The notes: a model not told the origin generated them from the letters alone. A stretch of 64,000 bases of DNA from Bradyrhizobiaceae bacterium PARB1 (GCA_002256345.1 NKIY01000002.1:682001-746000); one strand, 5' to 3'. Numbered from the stretch's first letter, positions 27,392-37,244 are shown. Numbers and translations are program-made.

Positions 27392-28482
27392 CCTCAACCG
27401 CCTCGCCCACATTGCTGTATATCGACGACGACGCGGGTCTCGCGCGGCTGGTGGAGCGTGGCCTGAAGCGACAGGGCTATCTGGTCGAACATTGCGAGAA
27501 TGGCGAGGCCGGGATCGCACGCATCGAGCAAGGCGGCGTCGATGTGATTGCGCTGGATCAGTACATGCCGGGCATGGACGGACTGGAGGTGCTGGAACTG
27601 ATCCAGAAACTGCCCGCGCCGCCCCCGGTGGTGTTCGTCACGGCCTCGCAGGACAGCAAGATCGCGGTGACCGCGCTGAAGGCCGGCGCGGCGGACTATC
27701 TCGTCAAGGACACTTCGGGCGACTTCATCCCGCTCCTCACCGTGGCCTGCGACACGGCGATCAAACAAGCCGCGATCATGCGTGCGCGCGACGAGGCGGA
27801 AGCCGAAGTCCATGCTGCCCGCGACCGTTATGCTGCGCTTGCCGCCGAGCGTGAAGTGCTGCTGCGCGAGGTTAATCACCGCGTCGGCAACTCGCTGCAG
27901 ATCATCGCTTCGCTGCTGCATCTGCAGGCGAGTTCCGCCCGCGAAGATGACGTCAAGGCGGCACTCACCAATGCGATGGGCCGCGTCGCTGCGGTCGCGC
28001 AGGTGCATCGCCGCCTCTACACGTCGCACGACCTCAAGAGCGTGCTGCTGAACCAGTACCTCGAAGCGCTGCTCGAGGATCTACGCCGCTCCGCCGAGGG
28101 CAACCGCATGTCGCGCCTGACACTGAAGGCGAAGACGATCGAGATCGATCCGGACCGGGCGGTGGCGATCGGCATCATCGTCAACGAGCTGGTGATGAAC
28201 GCCGTCAAATACGCCTATCCCGACGGCGCCGGCCCGATCCATGTGGAGCTCGACGGCCACGGCCACGATCTCGAATTGTCGATCACCGACGACGGCGTCG
28301 GCCTCAATGTGAAGGCCGATCCGCGCTCCACCGGCATGGGCCAGCGCATCGTCAGCGCCATGGCCAACAAACTCGACGCCACCGTCGAGCGCGATCCGAA
28401 CCACACCGGCACGCGCATAACCCTGCGCTTCAGCGCAGTGACCAAGACAGCGCCAAAGCTGGCGGTGACTGCCGCAAAGTGA
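27388..28482 (+). CDS. Receiver domain fused to HisKA_2/HWE-like histidine kinase
   Basis: 364 residues. An N-terminal receiver (D13-D14-D15 pocket, phosphoacceptor D57 in IALDQYMPGMDG) is joined by a coiled linker to a HisKA_2-type dimerisation domain with H164 in REVNHRVGNSLQ and an HATPase_c domain (VNELVMNAVKYAYPDG, GVGLNVKADPRSTGMG). Such receiver-kinases are typical of alphaproteobacterial stress and light signalling, and several feed the PhyR-NepR-EcfG cascade. Together with its two upstream neighbours and the EcfG-type promoter it suggests a feedback arm of the general stress response; this link is inference. Confidence 0.88.
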   Translation: MTSTASPTLLYIDDDAGLARLVERGLKRQGYLVEHCENGEAGIARIEQGGVDVIALDQYMPGMDGLEVLELIQKLPAPPPVVFVTASQDSKIAVTALKAGAADYLVKDTSGDFIPLLTVACDTAIKQAAIMRARDEAEAEVHAARDRYAALAAEREVLLREVNHRVGNSLQIIASLLHLQASSAREDDVKAALTNAMGRVAAVAQVHRRLYTSHDLKSVLLNQYLEALLEDLRRSAEGNRMSRLTLKAKTIEIDPDRAVAIGIIVNELVMNAVKYAYPDGAGPIHVELDGHGHDLELSITDDGVGLNVKADPRSTGMGQRIVSAMANKLDATVERDPNHTGTRITLRFSAVTKTAPKLAVTAAK

Positions 28483-28506
28483 CGCGCTGCGGCACCGGGC
28501 GACGCG

Positions 28507-30042
28507 TCAGCCGACGATCACCGCCAGCCACGGCATCACCACCAATAGCAGGCCGGCGAAATAGATCAGGCCGAAGATCAGTCCGAACTTCCAGAAATCG
28601 GCCTTGCCGATATAGCCGCTGCCGAAATACATCGGCGCCGGCCCGGTCGCATAGGGCGAGATCACGCCGATCAATCCCAGCGAATAGATGCAGAGCAATG
28701 TGAGCGTCTGCATATGGATGCCCGGTATACTCGATCCGACAGCGAGCACGACGGGCAACATCGCCGCCGCATGTGCCGTGATGCTCGAAAAGAAATAGTG
28801 AATCCAGAAGAAGACTGCGACCAGCAGGATGGTCGCGACGGTGGGAGTGAAATTAGCGAGCGGCGCGGACAGGCCCCCTGCAGCCCATTTGATGAAGCCG
28901 ATCTCGTTGAGACCCGACGACAGGGTGAGAAGCGACGTAAAATAGAAGAACACCTCCCATGCGGCTTTCTCGGCGACGATATCCGCAAAGGTGATCACAC
29001 CGCTGACAAGCATCAGCGAGATCACCACGAAGACCACCATGGTTGCGTTGATGAAGTTGGAGCCGAGACCGGGCAGCACAATGTCGGGGTTGGAGCCGGT
29101 GATCCACAGGAACATCGCGAGCACGACCAGACCGGCCATGATCCATTCATGGCGTGACAGCGGCCCCATCGCGGCGAGTTCGCCCGCGCTCCAGGCGACG
29201 ATCTCCGGGCTCTGCTTCACTTCCGGCCGGCAGATCCAATAAGTCAGGATCGGCAGTAGCAGGATCAGCGGCACACCGAGCGGCGCAAAGCCGATGAACC
29301 ATTGCGACCAGCTGACATCCACATTCACGAGCTTGCGGGCGATGCTCAGCGCCGCCGCATTGGGCGCCAGCGCAGTGAGGAACATCGAACTCGTCACCGC
29401 GGTCGCTGCAAAGGCAGTCCACATCACATAGGTGCCGATCTTGCCGGCTGTCGGCCCCGGCTCCGAGCCGTAGATCCGCGGAATGTTGCTGATGATCGGA
29501 TAGACGGTGCCGCCACTGCGCGCGGTGTTCGACGGTGTCGCGGGCGCGAGCACAAGATCGGAAAACGCGACGGCATAGCCGAGCCCCAGTGTGCTGCGCC
29601 CCAGACCGCGAACCAGCAACAGCGCCAGCCGCCGGCCGAGACCGCTCTTGCGATAGCCGATCGAGAACACGAAAGCGCCGACGATCAGCCACACCGTGCT
29701 TTCGCCGAAGCCGCTGAGCATCCAGCGCAGCGACTTGTTGGGATCATGCTCGACATAGCCCATCACCCCCGCGAAGGTCAGGCCGATGAGCCCGACCGCA
29801 CCGACCGGCATGGATTCCAGAATCAGGCCGGTGATCACGGCCGCGAAGACGGCGAAGTAGTGCCACTGATTGGCGAGAAGGCCTGTCGGTGTTGGTATCA
29901 CATACAGCACCAGCCAGACGACAAGCGGTGCGACCTTCTTCCAGCCCAACGACACAGTCTGCCCCTCCGGCACGTCTATCCGTTCCGCCTGCAACACGCG
30001 CAGCAAGCTAACACCAGAGACGGTCCGGCATGCAATCCGCAA
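28507..30042 (-). CDS. Anion:sodium symporter of the DASS/SLC13 (CitT/TtdT) family
   Basis: 511 residues with about 12-14 hydrophobic segments. Motifs of the family are visible: LAPATPSNTARSGGTVYPII (the SNT clamp-loop), the second half-repeat near FFSSITAHAAAMLPV, and ISPYATGPAPMYFGSGY close to the C-terminus. Members carry di- and tricarboxylates such as citrate, tartrate, succinate or 2-oxoglutarate. A start within the first 35 residues is also possible (for example before LGWKKVAPLVVW) because the N-terminal segment looks non-conserved. No associated catabolic genes. Confidence 0.85.
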   Translation of the reverse strand: MRIACRTVSGVSLLRVLQAERIDVPEGQTVSLGWKKVAPLVVWLVLYVIPTPTGLLANQWHYFAVFAAVITGLILESMPVGAVGLIGLTFAGVMGYVEHDPNKSLRWMLSGFGESTVWLIVGAFVFSIGYRKSGLGRRLALLLVRGLGRSTLGLGYAVAFSDLVLAPATPSNTARSGGTVYPIISNIPRIYGSEPGPTAGKIGTYVMWTAFAATAVTSSMFLTALAPNAAALSIARKLVNVDVSWSQWFIGFAPLGVPLILLLPILTYWICRPEVKQSPEIVAWSAGELAAMGPLSRHEWIMAGLVVLAMFLWITGSNPDIVLPGLGSNFINATMVVFVVISLMLVSGVITFADIVAEKAAWEVFFYFTSLLTLSSGLNEIGFIKWAAGGLSAPLANFTPTVATILLVAVFFWIHYFFSSITAHAAAMLPVVLAVGSSIPGIHMQTLTLLCIYSLGLIGVISPYATGPAPMYFGSGYIGKADFWKFGLIFGLIYFAGLLLVVMPWLAVIVG

Positions 30043-30122
30043 CGCAACCTACGCTGCGTGTATTAGTGTAGAAAGGCGTAAGCCCCTTTCTCGCAATCGC
30101 GAAATACGACCCGTCCGAACTA

Positions 30123-31460
30123 TCAACGCACCGACTTGAGACGCTGCGATGCAATCTCGCTGGTCGGCGCGGCTGTATCGCCGATCACCGCCCGCCCCTG
30201 CGTGATCAGTCGCGCCCCGCGCTGGTCGAGGGTGTGGATCCAGAGCCAGTTCAGCGCGACGGCGAGACGGTTGCGCAAACCGATCAGGAAATAGATGTGG
30301 GCGATGCCCCAGATCCACCAGGCGAGCGCACCGCGCAGCCGGATGCGGCCGAAGTCGATCACCGCGAGATGCTTGCCGATCTGCGCGAGGCTGCCGTCGT
30401 GACGATAGCGAAACGGCGCCGGCGTCTTGCCGCGCAGGCGTTGCTTGATGGCATCGGCGACGTAGCGCCCTTCCTGTTTCGCTGCCGGCGCGATGCCCGG
30501 CACCGGCGAGCCGTCGGGCGCAGCGATGCTCACGGTGTCGCCGACCGCGAAGATATCGGGATGACCGGGCACCGTGAGATCGGCATTGACCTGCAGGCGG
30601 CCGGCGCGATCGGCGGCCACGCCCAGCCATTCCGCGGCAGGCGATGCGCGCACACCAGCAGCCCAGATGATCGTGCGCGCCGGCAAGCGCTTGTCGCCAT
30701 AGACGACGCCCTCGGCACTGCAGTCCGACACGGCATGTCCGAGCGCCACTTCGACGCCGAGCTTTTCCAACGAGTGCTGCGCATAGCTGGACAGCTCTTC
30801 CGGAAAATTCGCGAGCACGCGCTGCCCGGCCTCGATCAACACCACCCGGGCCGTGCGCGTATCGATATTGCGGAAATCGTCGGGCAATGTTGTCCGCGCC
30901 ATCTCGGCAATGGTGCCGGCAAGCTCAACGCCGGTCGGGCCGGCGCCGATGACGACAAAATTCAGCAACGCTGCGCGCTCGTCGGGATCGTCAGTCCCCT
31001 CGGCGCGCTCGAAGGCCGTGAGAATGCGGCGGCGAATGGTCGTGGCGTCTTCGAGGGTCTTGAGACCCGGCGCAAACGGCTCCCATTCGTCATGGCCGAA
31101 ATAGGCGTGGCCGGCGCCAGTGGCGAGCACGAGCGTATCGTAAGGCAACGCCGGCCCGTCCTCGAGCTGCACATGCTTCGCGACGGGATCGATACCGGTC
31201 ACCGTGCCGAGCAGCGTGGTAACGTCCTTGCGTCCACGCAGCAGATAGCGGATCGGCCAGGCGATCTCCGAGGTCGCCAGCGAGGCGGTCGCAACCTGAT
31301 ACAGCAAGGGCTGGAATAGGTGATGGTTGCGGCGATCGACCAGCGTGATGCGCGCGCCGGTGCCGCGCAGCCGGAAGACGGTTTCGAGCCCCCCAAACCC
31401 CGCACCGACCACGACGATACGATGACCCGTGGCCTCGGCAAGCTTCGAAACAGGTGTCAT
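30123..31460 (-). CDS. ndh: Type II NADH:quinone dehydrogenase
   Basis: 445 residues. Peripheral membrane flavoprotein oxidising NADH without proton pumping. Rossmann motifs are VVVGAGFGGLETVFRL for FAD and VVIGAGPTGVELAGTI for NADH; the quinone-site signature AAKQEGRYVADAI is present. The C-terminal part contains the amphipathic membrane-binding helices (FGRIRLRGALAWWIWGIAH). It is single, divergent from aat. Confidence 0.92.
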   Translation of the reverse strand: MTPVSKLAEATGHRIVVVGAGFGGLETVFRLRGTGARITLVDRRNHHLFQPLLYQVATASLATSEIAWPIRYLLRGRKDVTTLLGTVTGIDPVAKHVQLEDGPALPYDTLVLATGAGHAYFGHDEWEPFAPGLKTLEDATTIRRRILTAFERAEGTDDPDERAALLNFVVIGAGPTGVELAGTIAEMARTTLPDDFRNIDTRTARVVLIEAGQRVLANFPEELSSYAQHSLEKLGVEVALGHAVSDCSAEGVVYGDKRLPARTIIWAAGVRASPAAEWLGVAADRAGRLQVNADLTVPGHPDIFAVGDTVSIAAPDGSPVPGIAPAAKQEGRYVADAIKQRLRGKTPAPFRYRHDGSLAQIGKHLAVIDFGRIRLRGALAWWIWGIAHIYFLIGLRNRLAVALNWLWIHTLDQRGARLITQGRAVIGDTAAPTSEIASQRLKSVR

Positions 31461-31554
31461 GGTTCAGGTCTCCGGTCGCCTCCCGCAAGTTAGGACGGAT
31501 GTCACGACAAGCAAGCCGGTCGCGCTTATCGCCCTATTCTGCTAGCCTATCGTC

Positions 31555-32232
31555 ATGAGCTCCCGCGACTCCGCTTCGACCGAAATCACGCCAGAGCTGC
31601 TGCTGCGCGCCTATGCCTGCGGCATCTTCCCGATGTCGGAGAGCGCCGACGATCCCGGCTTGTTCTGGGTCGAACCGGAAATGCGCGGCGTCATCCCGCT
31701 GGATGGATTTTGCGTCAGTTCGCGCCTCGCGCGCACGGTGCGCTCGGACAAGTTCCTGGTAACCGTCGATCGCGCCTTCAGGCGCGTGATGTCGGAATGC
31801 GCTGCGCCGAAGCCGGATCGCGAGGACACCTGGATCAACAAGCGCATCCGCGATCTCTACGGCGCTTTGCATGAGATGGGACACGCGCATAGCGTCGAGG
31901 TCTGGCAAGGCGACGATCTGGTCGGCGGCCTCTACGGCGTCTCGCTTGGCCGCGCGTTTTTCGGCGAGAGCATGTTTCATCATGCCCGCGATGCGTCGAA
32001 GGTCGCGCTGGTGCATCTTGTCGCGCGGCTGCTTGCCGGCGGCTACGGCCTGCTCGACACGCAATATGTGACGGAGCATCTGCGCAGCTTCGGCGCGATC
32101 GAAGTGCCGCGCGAGCGCTATCGGATTCTGCTCGATGCGGCGCTGGACGATGTCGCGGATTTCGAGGCATTGCCGGCAGGCAGGACGGGTGCGGAGGTGC
32201 TGGAGGTGATTGCGGCGCGCGCGCGATCGTAG
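31555..32232 (+). CDS. aat: Leucyl/phenylalanyl-tRNA--protein transferase
   Basis: 225 residues. N-end-rule enzyme that attaches Leu or Phe to N-terminal Arg/Lys of proteins to mark them for ClpS-ClpAP. The signature [51 protein letters not shown] and [16 protein letters not shown] are all present. In Alphaproteobacteria the gene usually sits near accBC and the DUF2155 gene, as here. Confidence 0.96.
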   Translation: MSSRDSASTEITPELLLRAYACGIFPMSESADDPGLFWVEPEMRGVIPLDGFCVSSRLARTVRSDKFLVTVDRAFRRVMSECAAPKPDREDTWINKRIRDLYGALHEMGHAHSVEVWQGDDLVGGLYGVSLGRAFFGESMFHHARDASKVALVHLVARLLAGGYGLLDTQYVTEHLRSFGAIEVPRERYRILLDAALDDVADFEALPAGRTGAEVLEVIAARARS

Positions 32233-32334
32233 GACGGGTAGAGCGAAGGCGCGCCAGCGCCGGAGCGAAACCCATCATTCCATCGATGCGGCAAGCTCGG
32301 CCGATGGGTTTCGCTACGCTCTACCCATCCTGCA
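32229..32334. repeat. REP-like dispersed element, copy 5 (two inverted copies)
   Basis: GACGGGTAGAGCGAAGGCGC (from 32234) through GGAGCGAAACCCATCA, then GATGGGTTTCGCTACGCTC TACCCATC (32302-32329). The pair forms a long potential cruciform between aat and the convergent DUF2155 gene, probably acting as the transcription end for both. Confidence 0.65.
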
Positions 32335-32342
32335 ATCGGAGC

Positions 32343-33293
32343 TTACTGCCTGAATGCCGGGAACCCCGGAGGCGGCTGCAACTGCTGCTGCGGTTGGGGC
32401 CGCGGCGCCTGCTTTGGCGGCGGCTGGCGCTTCTGCACCACGGCGGGCGCCGGACGCGTCTCCTGCTGGTTGGCGACCACTTCGGGCTGCTTACAGTCGG
32501 TCAGCCAGATATCGTAGATCGGATGCTCGACGCCGTGCAGGCCGGGGCTCGCCGCGAACATCCAGCCGGAGAAGATGCGCTTCACTTCGCCCTGCAGCGT
32601 GATCTCGTCCACCTCGACGAAGGCGTCGGTATTGGCCGCTTCCGTCGCGGGCCGCGTATAGCAGGCATCGGTCTTCACGCGCAGCGCGCCGAATTGCACG
32701 GTCTCGCCGATATCCGCGTCGAAATTGATGATGCGGCCGGTGATCTTGTCGAGGCCGGAGAACGCCGCCTTCTTGTTCGGGATCTTCTGCGCCGGCGGCT
32801 CGGTGACCACCTCGTCGCCCGGCTGCAACGTTGCGGCCGGCGGCGGCGCGTTCTTCGGCGCCTGCTTCGCATTCGGATTGGGGGCACCGGCCGGCGGCGC
32901 ATTGGCGACACCCGGCTGCTGCGGCTGGCCCGGCGTCACGCCGAGCGGCGGCGGCAGATCGGTCGGGCGACCGCCCGGCGCGTTCTGGGGAATGGTGGTG
33001 ACATTGCTGCCCGGCGGCGGGGCCAGCGGCTGCGACTGCACGGCGCCCGGCGGCGGCACGCCCATGCCCGGGCTGGGGCGCGCCGGTAGCAGACGCCCCT
33101 GCGGCAGCTCGGGCACGTCCTCTTCGTCATCCATCGGAGGCGGCGGCTGCTGGCCGCGCGGCACACTGCCCGGTGGACGCGGCGGCGGATCGCCGAACAA
33201 CGGACCGAACTGCGCGTGCACCGGCATGATGGTGGACAGCGAGGTCGCGGCCATGAGAGCCGCAAATCCGGCAATTGTCAGGGTTCGGAACAT
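32343..33293 (-). CDS. DUF2155 domain periplasmic protein
   Basis: 316 residues. A signal peptide (MFRTLTIAGFAALMAATSLS to about 27) leads to a long Pro/Gly/Gln-rich linker (30-165) and the DUF2155 domain at about 175-285, with KAAFSGLDKITGRI, DIGETVQFGALRV and IFSGWMFAASPGLHGVEHPIYDIWL. The tail is again Pro/Gln-rich. DUF2155 is an alphaproteobacterial protein of unknown function usually between aat and the NDUFA12 gene. Here an SDR/esterase/aspartase segment has been inserted between them. Confidence 0.9.
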   Translation of the reverse strand: MFRTLTIAGFAALMAATSLSTIMPVHAQFGPLFGDPPPRPPGSVPRGQQPPPPMDDEEDVPELPQGRLLPARPSPGMGVPPPGAVQSQPLAPPPGSNVTTIPQNAPGGRPTDLPPPLGVTPGQPQQPGVANAPPAGAPNPNAKQAPKNAPPPAATLQPGDEVVTEPPAQKIPNKKAAFSGLDKITGRIINFDADIGETVQFGALRVKTDACYTRPATEAANTDAFVEVDEITLQGEVKRIFSGWMFAASPGLHGVEHPIYDIWLTDCKQPEVVANQQETRPAPAVVQKRQPPPKQAPRPQPQQQLQPPPGFPAFRQ

Positions 33294-33505
33294 GCAGCGG
33301 CGCTCAACCGAGAATCAGGCTCGCGACATTGTAGGGGAATGGCCGCGCAATCGCCTCCGGTTAACACGTCGAATGCGGCGGCGGAAGGGCGCCATGCTTC
33401 CCATAACACCGTCTGGTCAGCCCTCTCTGCGCATGAAATAGTTGCCGCAGAGCCGGCACGACCGGCCGACAATCCGGGACAACCGGAGCACCAGGGAGAA
33501 CGCAT

Positions 33506-34285
33506 ATGTCCGACGGAATTCGTCTGGATGGCAGGATCGCTGTCGTCACCGGGGCAGCCGGGGTGATCGGCAGCGAAACCATCAAACTGCTCGCCGCGCG
33601 CGGCGCCCGGATTGTCGCCGTGGACCGCGATGCGGCCGCCCTCGAGCGCGCCATCGCCGACCTCCCCGCCTCCGCCGAAGCCCTCGCCGTTACCGCCGAC
33701 GTCACCAGCGAGGAGGATGTGACCGCTTACGTCGCCGCCGCCGTGAAGCGCTTCGGGACCATCGATATCTTCTACAATAATGCCGGGATCGAAGGGACGA
33801 TCGCCCCCATCGTGAAGGCTTCCCTCACCGATTTCCGCAAAGTGCTCGACGTCAATGTCGTCGGCGTGTTCCTCGGCATGAAACACGTTCTTCCCGTGAT
33901 GCTGAAGCAGGACCGCGGCTCAATCATCAACACCGCCTCCATTGCCGGCCTGATCGGCTCGGCCGAAGTCGCCGTCTACAGCGCCAGCAAACATGCTGTC
34001 ATCGGCCTCACCAAGAGCGCGGCGCAGGAATGCACCGGCACCAATGTGCGCGTGAACTGCGTCTGCCCGGGCCTGATCGACAGCCGCATGCTCTCGGCAA
34101 TCGTGGATGCCCGCGTCGGGCGCGGCTCGCCGGCGCCGGTGGAGAAAGTTGTCGATCGCGTGCCGCAGCGGCGTCTCGGGCTAGCTAAGGAAGTCGCGCC
34201 CATCGTCGCCTTCCTCGCTTCGGACGATGCGAGCTACGTCACCGGCTCCGCCTACACCGTCGATGGCGGCCGTACCTCGGCATAA
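33506..34285 (+). CDS. Short-chain dehydrogenase/reductase
   Basis: 259 residues. Classical SDR: cofactor loop VVTGAAGVIGSETIKLLAARG, an acidic D at the end of beta-2 (AVDRDAAAL) favouring NAD+, NNAGIEG, catalytic Ser in INTASIAGLIGSAE, and YSASKHA with the Tyr-Lys pair. C-terminal YVTGSAYTVDGGRTSA. Substrate unknown. First gene of a likely three-gene operon with an HSL-type esterase (22 bases downstream) and a GFA-family protein. Confidence 0.92.
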   Translation: MSDGIRLDGRIAVVTGAAGVIGSETIKLLAARGARIVAVDRDAAALERAIADLPASAEALAVTADVTSEEDVTAYVAAAVKRFGTIDIFYNNAGIEGTIAPIVKASLTDFRKVLDVNVVGVFLGMKHVLPVMLKQDRGSIINTASIAGLIGSAEVAVYSASKHAVIGLTKSAAQECTGTNVRVNCVCPGLIDSRMLSAIVDARVGRGSPAPVEKVVDRVPQRRLGLAKEVAPIVAFLASDDASYVTGSAYTVDGGRTSA

Positions 34286-34307
34286 CCGGCAAAAACAAGA
34301 GCAAACC

Positions 34308-35252
34308 ATGCCCGTCGTTCTCGATCCCGATGCAAATGCCGTCCTCAATGTCTTCCGCGATGCCGGCCGTCCGCCCTATGAAACGCTGACGCCGCCGGAA
34401 GCACGCGAGTGGTATCTCAAGGCCCGCCCCGTCGCCAATCCCGAACCGCCCGAGCTGGCTTCGGTCGCGGCGCTCACCATCCCCGGCCCCGCCGGCGCTA
34501 TCCCTGCCCGGCTCTACACGCCGAAGACGCTGCGGCAGCAGGACGGCATGTCGCCGTGCCTTGTCTTCTTCCACGGCGGCGGCTGGGTGATCGGCGACCT
34601 CGACAGCCATGACGTCGTCTGCCGCTTCCTCGCCCATGAAGGCGAGATGCTGGTGATAGCGGTCGATTATCGCCTCGCGCCCGAGCACAAGTTTCCAGCC
34701 GCTATCGACGATGCTATCGCGGCCACGCGCTGGATCGCGGACAATGCGGTGCAACTGAATATCGATGTGAAGCGCCTCTTTGTCGGCGGCGACAGCGCCG
34801 GCGGCAATCTCTCTGCCATCGTCGCCATCGACGCGCGCGACAATGGCGGCCCGAAGCTCGCCGGCCAGTTGCTGATCTATCCCGCGACCGATTTCCGCAT
34901 GAACCATCCCTCCCATCATGAGCCGGAAACGAGCTGCCTTCTCACCCACAATGTCATCCGCTGGTTCGCCGGCCATTATCTCAACGGCCCCGCCGATATC
35001 GAGAATTGGCGCGCTTCACCGGCGCGGGTGGAGAACCTCGCGGGCTTGCCGCCGGCCTATGTGCTGACCGCAGGCGCGGACCCTCTGCGCGATGAAGGTG
35101 ATGAGTATGCGAGGCGCCTGTCGGACGCCGGCGTGGCCGTCACACACAAATCCTATCCCGGTCAATTCCATGGCTTCATCACCATGGGCAAGATCCTCCC
35201 CAAGGCAAATACGGCGCTTCAGGAGATGGGTGACTGGTTGAAGGCAAGGTAG
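34308..35252 (+). CDS. Alpha/beta hydrolase (hormone-sensitive lipase family)
   Basis: 314 residues from ATG 34308 (MPVVLDPDANAVLNVFRDAG), 22 bases after the SDR stop. HSL-type esterase with the oxyanion motif HGGGWVIGD, nucleophile elbow GDSAGGN, Asp in LTAGADPLRDEG and His in PGQFHGFI. Acts on short acyl esters; substrate unknown. Coupled to the SDR, it may belong to a small catabolic operon for an ester or alcohol. Confidence 0.92.
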   Translation: MPVVLDPDANAVLNVFRDAGRPPYETLTPPEAREWYLKARPVANPEPPELASVAALTIPGPAGAIPARLYTPKTLRQQDGMSPCLVFFHGGGWVIGDLDSHDVVCRFLAHEGEMLVIAVDYRLAPEHKFPAAIDDAIAATRWIADNAVQLNIDVKRLFVGGDSAGGNLSAIVAIDARDNGGPKLAGQLLIYPATDFRMNHPSHHEPETSCLLTHNVIRWFAGHYLNGPADIENWRASPARVENLAGLPPAYVLTAGADPLRDEGDEYARRLSDAGVAVTHKSYPGQFHGFITMGKILPKANTALQEMGDWLKAR

Positions 35253-35260
35253 ATCGAGCC

Positions 35261-35746
35261 ATGCCCGCTCAGCTCGCAACCGGCGCCGCGGTCAAGGGTC
35301 GATGTCTTTGCGGCGCGGTCCATTTCGAAATCGATTTCCCTGCCCGCTGGGCCTGGCACGATCATTCGCGCGCGACACGGCACGCGCACGGTGCGGCCTA
35401 TGCCACCTATGTCGGAAGCTGGCGCAAACGGTTTCGGATTACGAAGGGAGAGACCGGGATTGCCCGTTTCGAGGACAAAGTATCAGGAGCTGCGCGCAGC
35501 TTCTGCAAGCTATGCGGCACGCCGCTGTTTTACGAGCGCGCCCGCTCGCCGCACATGGTCAACATTCCCCGCGCGTTGTTCGCAAGCCGCACCGGCCGAC
35601 AGCCGCTTTATCATATCGGCATCGAAGAGTTGCAGGAGTGGACCTATACGGGCGCGCCGCTGGTTCCGCTCAAGGGATTTCCGGGCGTGGTGTGGGAGCG
35701 CTCACGGAAAACGAAGAAGCGTGTGAACGACGGAGAGCCATTCTAG
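35261..35746 (+). CDS. GFA/CENP-V family protein with altered zinc site
   Basis: 161 residues. GFA (glutathione-dependent formaldehyde-activating enzyme-like) fold with the first CLCG pair (C15, C17) and the later FCKLCGTPLF pair. The middle CxxC motif that normally binds a second zinc is replaced by WHDHSRATRHAHG, so this belongs to a subgroup with one zinc site; catalytic activity on formaldehyde is doubtful. Third gene after the esterase (8 bases). Confidence 0.8.
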   Translation: MPAQLATGAAVKGRCLCGAVHFEIDFPARWAWHDHSRATRHAHGAAYATYVGSWRKRFRITKGETGIARFEDKVSGAARSFCKLCGTPLFYERARSPHMVNIPRALFASRTGRQPLYHIGIEELQEWTYTGAPLVPLKGFPGVVWERSRKTKKRVNDGEPF

Positions 35747-35828
35747 AGTCTCGTTCGAGCGAAGCGGGCGCGGGTTCGCGATAGCGCAGATGCCAGGCTG
35801 GCGATCCCGCCCTGCTCGACATCCGCTT

Positions 35829-37244
35829 TCATTCGCGGAGCGGCATGGCCTGTGGCCTGGTCAGCACGTCCGGCTGCAAAATGGCCCTCAAGGCAGGCTC
35901 CGGCAGCAGTCCCTTTTCCAGCACAAGATCGTAAACGCTGCGACCGGTCGCATGTGCCTCGACCGCAACCGCGGTAGCGTTGTCGTAGCCGATGTAAGGG
36001 TTGAGCGCAGTCACGAGACCGATTGAATTCTCCACATAGGCGCGGAGACGATCGGCGTTCGCAGTGATGCCGGAGACACAACGCTTCTCAAGAGTCAGGC
36101 AGGCCTCCCGCATATGGCCGATGCTCTTGAACAGGCTATGCGCGATGATCGGCTCGAACGCGTTGAGCTGCAATTGCCCTGCCTCTGCGGCAAAGCTCAC
36201 CGTGAGATCGTTGCCGATCACCTCGAAAGCAACCTGGTTCACCACCTCGGGAATGACCGGGTTCACTTTGCCCGGCATGATCGACGAGCCCGCCTGCACT
36301 GCCGGCAGATTGATCTCGTTGAAGCCCGCACGCGGTCCGCTCGACAGCAGCCGGAGATCGTTGCAGATCTTGGAAACCTTGACGGCCACACGTTTCAGGA
36401 CGCCCGACAATTGAACGAACGAACCGCAGTCCTGCGTGGCCTCGACCAGGTTTGCCGCTGTCACCAGCGGCATGCCGGTGATGGCGACGAGATGCCGACA
36501 GACCAGACGCGCGTAGTCCGGGTGTGACGTGATCCCTGTGCCGATCGCCGTCGCCCCCATGTTGATCTCGCAAATCAGCAATGCTGCTTCGCGCAACCGA
36601 TCCTCATCCTCGCCAATCATCACGCCGTAGGTGCTGAACTCCTGGCCGAGCGTCATCGGCACCGCATCCTGCAACTGGGTACGTCCCATCTTCAGAACGC
36701 CCTCGAATTCGTCGGCCTTGCGTTCGAAACTCCGGCGCAGCACGCTCATCGCGTCGATCAGGTGAAACACCCCGTGATAGGTCGCGATCTTCACCGCCGT
36801 GGGGTACACGTCGTTGGTGCTCTGGCTCATATTGACCTGCTCGTTCGGATGCAGGTGCCGATAGTCGCCCTTATCGTGACCAAGAATCTCCAGCGCACGA
36901 TTGGCGATGACTTCATTCGCATTCATGTTGGTGGAGGTGCCGGCGCCGCCCTGGACGACGTCTACGACAAATTGCTCATGCAGGCGGCCGGCGCGCACTT
37001 CTTCGCAGGCTGCGATGATCGCATCGCCGCGTGTCTTGTCGAGCAGCCCGAGCTCCATGTTCGACAGCGCCGCGGCCTGCTTGATCGCCGCGAGCGCATT
37101 GATGAGTTCGGGGTAGATGGAAATCGGAATGCCGGTGATCGGAAAGTTTTCGACAGCCCTGAGCGTATGAACGCCGTAATAAGCATCAGCGGGAACATCG
37201 CGGTTGCCCAACAGGTCGTGCTCGCTGCGCGTGTCGCTGGTCAT
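35829..37244 (-). CDS. aspA: Aspartate ammonia-lyase (aspartase)
   Basis: 471 residues. Fumarase/aspartase superfamily tetramer converting aspartate to fumarate and ammonia. The N-terminal RSEHDLLGNRDVPADAYYGV is typical of AspA rather than FumC, and the SS-loop signature GSSIMPGKVNP with the catalytic Ser is intact. TSTNMNANEV and the SQSTNDVYPTA substrate motif are present. Single gene; the C-terminus is at 35829, facing the GFA gene. Confidence 0.95.
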   Translation of the reverse strand: MTSDTRSEHDLLGNRDVPADAYYGVHTLRAVENFPITGIPISIYPELINALAAIKQAAALSNMELGLLDKTRGDAIIAACEEVRAGRLHEQFVVDVVQGGAGTSTNMNANEVIANRALEILGHDKGDYRHLHPNEQVNMSQSTNDVYPTAVKIATYHGVFHLIDAMSVLRRSFERKADEFEGVLKMGRTQLQDAVPMTLGQEFSTYGVMIGEDEDRLREAALLICEINMGATAIGTGITSHPDYARLVCRHLVAITGMPLVTAANLVEATQDCGSFVQLSGVLKRVAVKVSKICNDLRLLSSGPRAGFNEINLPAVQAGSSIMPGKVNPVIPEVVNQVAFEVIGNDLTVSFAAEAGQLQLNAFEPIIAHSLFKSIGHMREACLTLEKRCVSGITANADRLRAYVENSIGLVTALNPYIGYDNATAVAVEAHATGRSVYDLVLEKGLLPEPALRAILQPDVLTRPQAMPLRE

